Positions 37,801 to 44,790 of a stretch of 44,790 nucleotides of DNA are shown here, one piece after another. The stretch's first letter is position 1. Each line of letters starts with the position of its first letter. The DNA is taken from contig CALSCR010000451.1 of assembly GCA_943704495.1 (NCBI GenBank), forward strand, positions 1 through 44,790, written 5' to 3'. The position numbers were made by a program, and so were the translations under genes. This stretch comes from Pigoraptor chileana (taxonomy: Eukaryota > Opisthokonta > Filasterea). The notes under the pieces are model-generated. The model did not search any database, had not been told where the DNA came from, and was given only the letters and a program-made list of their open reading frames with translations.

Positions 37801-40800
37801 CGAGCATTCGATCTCGTGCGGATTGTCCTCACCTGCGCGTCGATTGACCGCGAGCTGAGTTCCGCCACGAGCTGTTCCAATCCAATGGGAGGCAGAAGGC
37901 CCCGCAGCCGCATCTCCCCCAGTATGCCCGCAGTCGCATTTGCAGTGTTGCTGCTGACAGCGGCCCCGACAGACACTCCCCCAGATGCACCGGCTTCATC
38001 AACGGAGGTCCCGAGCACAATCGGGACGGATGTGCGCACAAACTCAGCGATTCCTGTCGATCCGGCCGAGAATGCGGCAGACGCAGCGACGGCACCGTGG
38101 CGAGTGGTCATCACCTGCGTCGTGCGGTAGCAATGGTGCGGCATGGCACGAGGGATAAGGGGATTGGAATGGAAAAAAAGTACAGGTAGAACGAAGAGGG
38201 GAGGGTGGAGGACTGCAAGTACGCATTCATGAGCGGTTGCATTGATAGCTGACTCATGCAACATTGGAGAGAAGAAAATTGCATGCTGGCATTGGCGTGG
38301 ATAATCTAATCTGGGCGTACCCACTTTGGGCGGCTGCAGATCACCCATGCACGCGAAAAACGAGTGGCGAATGGCGTCGCCAACGTACGGACTCGGGGTT
38401 GTCGGCGGTGGCTTACTGCGGTTACCGGCATCACAGCCCGAAAATGTGAGTGCCACATGCCGCCATTTCCTGATGAGGAGCTTCATTGCGATAACCTTCT
38501 TTTCCTGGTCTTCCTCAGATGCATCCAGCCCTTTCTGGGACGCTGGCAGCTGCTTCTTTCTATTCGCGGACTTGGATTCCACCTGCGCTTCCCCAAAAAG
38601 GACGGCGGAGATTCCCTTTGCAAGAGACGTCGCCGCGGCCACAATCTCGTCCGCCACGTGACTGCCTGCAGATGGCGAGAGGCCGAGAGACGCCCAGGCT
38701 GAGGCGATGGCGGACAGTTCTTCCTCATACGCCGCCCTCAGCGCAAGACCCGCAAGCGACAAAAGCTCAAAATTCCATCGGCAGAGAATGGGATCCACAA
38801 AGTCGATGCTCTCGCGCTCCACCTGAACTCCCAGTGAAGCGTGGGAACAAATTTGGGCAAAACTGTAAGTGGAAACTGCAAAAAAACCAACAGAGAACAT
38901 AAGGCGGAGAAGCACGGCACTTTGACGACGGACTGGAATATCTGCTTTAGTGATGTAGCGCGCTTCCATGAAGGAGGATTGCATGAGACACCAGAACACA
39001 CACCCACACACAGAGACACGCACGCGAACCATCGCTGCTGTGCCGAAGGTCCGCGGCATACTCACCGTCGGGATGACCTGTGACTCGATGTGGACGCAGA
39101 CGCCCGTCGTTTGGTGTGTGGGAAAGCCAATGAAGATGCGCCCCCCGGATGGAAATGGAAGGGCACTCGAGAGATACTCTGTTGCAATGCCTGTGAAGTG
39201 ATGGCAGGTATTTGTGTGCGTGAGTGTTGTAGGACGATTCGACAAGTGATTGTGCGTGTAAGTGTGTGAGGGCTATATGTGAGGGTTCTGTTCGATGGTT
39301 GTGTGTCAGCGTGTGTAAGTTCTCGGAATTCATTGTTGGCGAACGCTGTCTGCATCGTACATGGATCTCAAGCAAAACAGGCGGGATAACAATGTGTCTC
39401 ATTCGCTATGCCCATGGACTCCACAAATCACAGGGAGGAGGGAAAACGCATGCGTGTATGCATGCGGGGGATAGACGCACAACAGCGAGGGAGTGCACAC
39501 AAATGGCACTGCCAAACGCACCATCAGAGGGCGAATCGCCCGCACAGTCGTCAAAGGCAAGATATGCGCAACGCACGTCCACTGTTTTCGGCGGATGCTT
39601 CTTTGTCACGCGCTCTGCAACGGTGTGATGCAAAAACAACGCACACATGAGAAAGTGCAAAAACACGAGAAAGTATTGCGCGCGTATAAAGTGTGCGGCG
39701 TTGTGAACCAATAACTACAAATGCCTCAGACATGTATGCCAGTAAGAGATGTGTCGGTGCTGTGGTCCGCTACGCACCCATTTTTGAGGCAAAGGACAAT
39801 GTGCCTTGTGCCGCCGCCGTCATTTGCGAGGCCTCTGCAGCGGCAGAAAGTCGCACTGTCCGCAAAGCAACCGACTGTCCCTGGTCGGCAGCGGGGCGCC
39901 CACCCGGCACGTGATCATTCCCCTGGGACTCTCCAACGGCCACCGCCAGAGTCATGCTGCCGATTTCGAGCGATTCGGAGGGACGAAAGAGGCGCTGCGA
40001 CAGCTGTTTGTCGGAGGGATGCAGCCTGCGACGCGCGTGTGTGTGTGTGCGAGTGAAATATGATTGAGGATGTTAGTGCTTAGTGCGAGTGAAATGCGTG
40101 CACGCATGCATGATTGACGATGTTTACAGGTGGAGACCAAACACCAAAAAAAACACAGGAAACACCAGCGGTTATCTCACTCGCACAGAACGCATGCGGC
40201 ACAGAAGGTGACGTCTACGCACACACACCTTCCAGAGAGCTTCGCGCCTCTCAATGCACCAGAGGAAAGCGCGCGTTGCGGGGTCTCTGTCTTGCCGACG
40301 CCAAAGCTGTCGATAATCGCGCCCGGGGACCGACCGGAGCCCGCCTCCGCCACGAGGACGCGCACGTGTGACAGACAGCGCGCAAAGGTGAGGCATCCCG
40401 CGAGAAACCGGCAGAAGGAATGCATCTCCGGCAGGTCCATCTGTTCGCGGCCATCGAGGACAAAACAAGTCCACGGCGGTGAATTCGAAGGGGGCGGGCT
40501 CATAGCATGGCGTAGAGCAGCGGAAGACGACGCCGCCGATGGAGTTGATTGAGACGACGAAGGAGAGGGAGAGGGCGAGGGCGAGGGCGAGGGTGAGGGT
40601 GGAGGGGCAGCAGCAGGTGTGTCCATGCGCAGACGCGACTTCATCTCAGCGGGGAGCGTGCCGACAGTCGAGTAGAGCTGATCGCCCTTCCAGTGGAAAG
40701 CCATGCACGAGTCGCCAGAGACCACCAGCGGCTCCTCCGACACGGAAAAGACAGAGTAAAATCCCACGCCAAAGAAACCAATCTTGTTCTCGTCGGGATT

Positions 40801-40873
40801 GCCCTCAGCTGCACAGGAACAGAATGTGCGTTGATTTGTGTGTGTGTATGCGTGCGTGCGTGCGTGCATATGT

Positions 40874-40924
<51 letters not shown>

Positions 40925-41368
40925 TGTGTGTGAGGTACAAGTGTCAATGATCCGATCGGGGGACATCGACGCACCACAAGCATGATCGCAAAACAACAAA
41001 GACGGGGACAAACACACGTGACCACGACTGGCGACACATAAACAAGACCCACCAATCTTCTTCAGTCGGCCCCAGTCTTCCTTGCGAAATGGGCGTCCAT
41101 TGTTTCTGTACACAACCGACATCGCCTTGCGATTGCCGGGTGCGCACACAAACTCGATCTCGGCATGCGTGGCGCCTGCATCGTTCGAGTTTTGCAGTAA
41201 TTCACGAAAGATTGTATGCTCTGCAGAATATCGCGCGAGAATCTTGTCGATGAGGTGCCGCTGATTAACCTCCACTCGCTCATCCACTCCACCTGCGACA
41301 ATGTTGCTTCTCAGTGCTGCGCTGAGCACGCCGCCAGTGGCGTTGTTTGGTGGCGTTGCGGCAGACAT
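30016..41368 (-). CDS. Giant sacsin-like protein: GHKL ATPase, CUE-like segment, polyQ, HExxH motif
   Basis: Twenty-one exons, about 2,212 residues: 41368-41053, 40808-40229, 40025-39778, 39614-39522, 39190-39066, 38822-38325, 38114-37833, 37679-36239, 35979-35829, 35598-35548, 35427-35245, 35077-34666, 34364-34305, 34120-33989, 33565-33381, 33144-about 33066, 32887-32669, 32412-31343, 30998-30865, 30605-30438, 30227-30016. The N-terminus is a Hsp90-type (Bergerat) ATPase: ELLQNSNDAGAT (56-67), GFFGVGF (116-122), split by a Pro-Ser insert. RIFIGFPTHQTTG and FYEGLG mark the fungal-type DUF3684 sacsin-like family. Near residues 1808-1848 is a CUE-like segment (LDAFPDCDPEYL), then polyQ and Gly-Asn repeats. 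The C-terminus has HELAHNFESPH, about 48 residues from the end. Probably a chaperone-like or ubiquitin-linked factor; the end of exon 16 and whether there is an extra exon near 34541-34580 are uncertain. Confidence 0.88.
31155..31200 (+). repeat. Family A interspersed repeat copy, diverged
   Basis: AGGATTCAAGTCAATG ... GGCCATGGACTCCAG in an intron of the sacsin-like gene. Confidence 0.65.
31797..31885 (-). repeat. Coding (CAA/CAG)n polyglutamine tract
   Basis: On the sense (minus) strand, about 25-30 glutamine codons with few interruptions, mostly CAA at one end and CAG-rich at the other, just after the CUE-like segment of the sacsin-like protein. Confidence 0.92.
33731..33779 (+). repeat. 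Family A interspersed repeat copy, diverged
   Basis: GTAGGATTAAAATCAGTGG ... GAACTCCACAA in an intron of the sacsin-like gene. Confidence 0.6.
33837..33876 (+). repeat. Family A interspersed repeat copy, diverged and shortened
   Basis: GTAGGATTATCTCAGCACTG ... ACTCCACAA in the same intron as the copy at 33731. Confidence 0.55.
36146..36192 (+). repeat. Family B interspersed repeat copy
   Basis: ACCTTCAGTACTCAGAACGC ... GCCCATCAACTC in intron 8 of the sacsin-like gene. Confidence 0.7.
39403..39427 (+). repeat. Family A partial repeat copy
   Basis: Only the 3' half (ATGCCCATGGACTCCACAAA) is present, in an intron of the sacsin-like gene. Confidence 0.55.
40875..40932. repeat. (GT)n microsatellite
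   Basis: The longest dinucleotide tract in the window, in intron 1 of the sacsin-like gene. It is (CA)n on the sense strand. Confidence 0.95.
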
Positions 41369-42521
41369 ATGTGCGGTTGCCACGGCACGTTCACATCAAC
41401 TTATTTTTCGTGAACGAAAGGACGAAAGGACAGCTGATGGATCGGTCCGCTTGCGCGCATCGTGTGTTGGGAAGTGAAGTCGCCAGACCCTTTGTTGGTG
41501 CACTTCTCAGGCTTTGTGTGCACACATACCAATTGCTCACTTGACGGAGGCTTTGAGACGCGTCCAAACAATTCCGTAAGACTATGCTTTTCTATCAAAT
41601 AAGCGATAAACACACAATACAATAGCGAATCGGAGAAAAACAATCTTGTGAGAGAGTACGGCAGTTTATTCGTCAATCACTCCGGAAATGGATTCACGCG
41701 CATCGACCATGACGTAATCAGAAAGTGATGACCGGAACATTGTTTGTCGGGAGTAGTAAGTGTCGCAAGAGACAGTTGTGCCGCATGCATGCAAACACAC
41801 ACACACTGCGCGGAAGGAGAGGAGAGGACCCCCAGTGGACGCCCCCAACGATCACTACTGTCTGCCAACAAACAGTGCAAAGTTGAGTCATTGATTCACT
41901 GATTCATTGCGTGCCGACTGACCGTCCAGCAAGCCATATTGTCGCACACAAAAGTAATGCACATACACACACACCACACACACACAGATGTTGCAAACAC
42001 GCGTAGCCAAAAACACTCGCAACACACATGCACACACGCGCACGCACACACGCGCAAGCACGCACACAGTCCATATAACACACAACGCAATGCACTTAAT
42101 CAAACACACAACGCCGCGAAGAGAAACAAGACTGACATTTAGTATTCAAAACGACATGAGAGAAATAGATGTAGGATTCAAGTCAGAGTTTTAGGTGCTG
42201 TGTCATGGACTCCACAAGAGAGAGATGTATGATTCAAGTCAGTGTCATAGGCGCTGTGCCCATGGACTCCACAAACCACGAGAGAGAGAGAGAGAGAGAG
42301 AGACCTTCAGTACTCAAAACGCCTTAGGCATAAGCCCATCGACTCCAAAGAGAGAGAGAGAGAGAAAGATAGAGTTGTGGGATTCAAGTCAGTGTCTTAG
42401 GCGCTGTGCCCATGGACTCCACAAGAGAAAGAGAGAGACCTTCAGTACTCAAAACGCCTTAGGCATAAGCCCATCGACTCCAACAGAGAAAGAGAGAGAG
42501 AGAGAGAGAATATGCGGGGCA
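41369..42521. other. Spacer between the sacsin-like and POMGNT1-like genes
   Basis: 5' flank of the sacsin-like gene and 3' flank of the POMGNT1-like gene. CA-rich near 41790 and 41945-42070. No coding exon supported; the right part is the repeat cluster at 42170-42515. Confidence 0.5.
42170..42515 (+). repeat. Cluster of family A and B repeats separated by GA tracts
   Basis: Ordered A (42170-42217), A (42226-42274), B (42302-42349), A (42376-42425), B (42437-42483), each separated by (GA)n, ending 7 bp before the POMGNT1-like stop codon. The A-B-A-B order with GA linkers suggests amplification of an A-(GA)n-B unit. Confidence 0.9.
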
Positions 42522-43406
42522 TCACTTGTCATCGGGGACACGGAGGGGGGTGAGGCCCGACGGCTTGTGGACAAAATAGGGCGAATTGGATCCCACCGCA
42601 ATCACGTGGGCGCCCTTTGCGTAGAAGCGGAAAGTGTTCTTGTGGAACCCACGCACGTCGAGGTCCCACATTTTGAGGCACTTTGTGATCTTCAGCCACG
42701 GCTGCAAATCAACGGGCGAGGGTGTGGTGTGTGAGCATGTTGCATGTACAACATCCACTCAATCACCCATTCACTCAGCCTCCCTCTTACATCGGCAGTT
42801 TACACACACCACAACGCACCCGTACAGCATGGGACTCTGCCACAAAAGCCACGTATTCAACACATAATATACAATAAAAGCCATTCCCCCATGTCATCGC
42901 ACCTTGTAATCGCCGGGCTTCGCCTGGTGAAAGTACACGACCAGCGTCGATCCCTCCATGCCGTCGGCAATAAACCTTTCGTCGCAGGGAGAGAGATTCG
43001 TCTTCACCGGCGTTCCAGCGGCAACGAGCGCAGAGAGCATCTTCTCGTACTCAGGAGCCACCATCCTGTCGAGGTCGCGGAGGGTCACGTGGGGCACTGC
43101 GTTGATCTTGTGGTGGCCAAAGTACGCGCGCTGAAAGTAGTGGTTCATGTTGACGCCACTTGCACCAAAGTGGAATGTGCGCGACACATCGGGGATGATG
43201 CACTCGCGCCCCTTGATCTGCGACGGCATGCGCATCCACATGTCCCAGTCCCATCGCTTCTCTGCCGCCGGCCACTTGCTCTCCAGCTCGCCCTTGTACA
43301 GGCGTCGCGACAGAACCCACCCGAGACCCGGCATTGTTTCCACGCGATAGACCGCGGATGGATCAATTGCTGAGTGCTGTTGGTGGCACAAAGAATGTCC
43401 CGTGCG

Positions 43407-43444
<38 letters not shown>

Positions 43445-44634
43445 GTGTGTGTGTATGTGAGTCGTGTGTGTGTGTGTGTTGGTGTGTGAGCATAGGTTTC
43501 CATGGACGACGCCCATTTTGAGCATTGACAACGCAAAAACAAAGTAAACGAGTCGCATCATCGGCAATCTACATTAGAGAGATCTCACACTGATTTCCCG
43601 AAGTGAGATAAACCGTCAGAGCATTATCCAGTGCTAAATGCACGCCATGGGCATATAACTTCATCCCATATTCAATATTACAATCGATACTCCGCGCACA
43701 CACACACGTGTGTGTATGTGTTTGTATGTATGTGTGTGTGTGTGTTTGTGGCAGGGCAACGCACCTCGTAGCCCTGGTCGTTCCATGCAGAAACGCAGTA
43801 CAGCGTGGGATCGAGGTCCAGCAGGGGCACTGTCTGTCGAAAGTACTCGAGCAGATCGGGTGCGCTGTCCACATCCTCCTCCATCACAAGTATGAACGGC
43901 GCCGTCGGATGTAGCGAATCAAACATCCGGGTCAGCGACTGCCGATAGTGATTGCATATGCGTCCATTCTTCTCACCACGGGGCTTGGACTCGTACACAC
44001 GAAGCCCCATCACACGCACCAGTGATGTCACCTCCGGAAATGACCCGTCCACATGCACGCTGACCATGCGTTCATCGGCGCCGTACGCCATGAGCACGCT
44101 TTGTATCGACCGCCGCAGATACTGTGGTCGGTTCCCGGCAATGATGGCCACGGGGATTTCACTGCGAGTGCCGTCGAGGAATGGGCGCGTTTTGGGCGCC
44201 GTGCCTTCGACACTCGCACCTGGGATTGCGGGACAATGCGTGTGTGCGCAAAACAGTGTGATTCCTTTCAGTAATTACGGGTGTCACAAAAGTTCATGCG
44301 CTTGTATAGTGCTCTTATGTGCAATCAAAGGTTGCTTTGGAATTCTCCAATCACACAAACACACTCACCCACACAAACTCCGTGTGATTGTGAGGGAGTG
44401 AGAGAATTAGGCACAAAAGCGCACGCAGATTTTCTTAAGACACAAACACTCTACCTATAGAGACGTCTCACCAAAATGAGATGGAGAACGGGGGCAGACA
44501 AACAGCAATGTGAGAAAAAGGCAAACACGGCACGGCACACCCACAGTCGCACAGAGACCCGTATCCCTCGTACTGGGCGCAGAATAGCCGTCGCATTTCG
44601 GTTTGTGGGCCAGGAGGCCAGGCACACTCCATCT
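42522..44634 (-). CDS. POMGNT1: POMGNT1-like protein O-mannose beta-1,2-GlcNAc transferase, N-terminus missing
   Basis: Four exons are visible: 44634-44545, 44219-43765, 43376-42903, 42701-42522; upstream exons are off the window. POMGNT1 adds GlcNAc in beta-1,2 linkage to O-mannose on secretory-pathway proteins in the Golgi. The sequence follows human POMGNT1 closely: EMRRLFCAQYEGYGSLCDC, VAIIAGNRPQYL, EEDVD (the metal-binding acidic motif), YCVSAWNDQGYE, YRVETMPGLGWVLSRRLYK, WDWDMWMRMP, GRECIIPDVSR and KMWDLDVRG. These last features separate it from MGAT1. The first visible exon ends at donor GTGGGT, phase 1. The missing part would be the membrane anchor and stem domain. The C-terminus ends VPDDK, shorter than the human tail. 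Confidence 0.93.
43407..43480. repeat. (GT)n microsatellite, interrupted
   Basis: Lies in the intron just upstream (in gene direction) of exon 43376-42903 of the POMGNT1-like gene; on the sense strand it is a CA tract close to the acceptor. Confidence 0.9.
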
Positions 44635-44790
44635 CTGTGATGTGGCGTGTTCATGCAAAGAACGGCAGAGATTGTGTGGGTGTGGTGTCGGTCCGTAAGC
44701 ACAGCGCACAGTATAAAGGGTCACGCTCAAGAACTACACGCACGCACATGACCCACACCAAGACCCACAAAACAAAAAGCCCCCTCCCCC

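Noticed and set aside
42170-42515. tRNA gene or tRNA-derived SINE
   Set aside because: A B-box-like GACTTGAATCC exists on the minus strand, but no cloverleaf or full A-box can be drawn in 48 bp. Kept only as a repeat of unknown origin.

Overview
This is a stretch of nuclear DNA from a eukaryote with compact genes, many short spliceosomal introns (mostly about 60-450 bp) and very many TG/CA and GA/TC microsatellites. I could place ten recognisable proteins by joining exons at GT-AG sites with consistent phase. Several have their closest remembered relatives in animals and their unicellular kin (POMGNT1, KCTD9, STRA6, DDIAS/noxin, MOV10). With the fungal-type giant sacsin-like protein, this points to a unicellular opisthokont, most likely a holozoan. 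That placement is inference. The window starts with a G run and ends C-rich, so it may be a whole contig cut at homopolymers. Both terminal genes are incomplete.

Layout, left to right: a STRA6-like retinol-receptor-family membrane protein (minus, 264-2691, cut by the left edge); a repeat-rich gap with a 95-bp tandem array; a possible small membrane protein (plus, about 4375-5308) and an orphan exon-like ORF (minus, 5582-5961); a mitochondrial crotonase/enoyl-CoA hydratase (minus, 6488-8613); a DDIAS-like OB-fold protein (plus, 9061-12581); a KCTD9-like BTB/pentapeptide protein (minus, 12788-15314 plus an unresolved N-terminus); V-ATPase subunit B (minus, 16194-19510); CIAO2B/MIP18 (plus, 20103-20917); an NDUFA4-family subunit (minus, 21440-21798); a repeat-bearing 2-kb gap with a 22-bp-arm palindrome; a MOV10-like RNA helicase (plus, 23798-29495); a sacsin-like protein of about 2,200 residues in about 21 exons (minus, 30016-41368); and a POMGNT1-like glycosyltransferase (minus, 42522-44634, N-terminus off the right edge).

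The genes are mostly housekeeping and do not form an operon-like system. The pairs hydratase/DDIAS, V-ATPase B/CIAO2B and NDUFA4/MOV10 are divergent and may share promoters. DDIAS/KCTD9, CIAO2B/NDUFA4 and MOV10/sacsin-like are convergent pairs.

The most interesting items are three. First, the giant protein has a Hsp90-type ATPase fold at one end, a CUE-like segment and polyQ tract in the middle, and an HExxHxxxxxH metalloprotease-like motif at the other end. Second, a roughly 48-bp interspersed repeat occurs in two subfamilies, linked to GA/TC tracts, in introns and spacers. Third, animal-type POMGNT1 and STRA6-like genes lie in what looks like a protist genome. I saw no tRNA, rRNA, CRISPR, retroelement or viral coding sequence.
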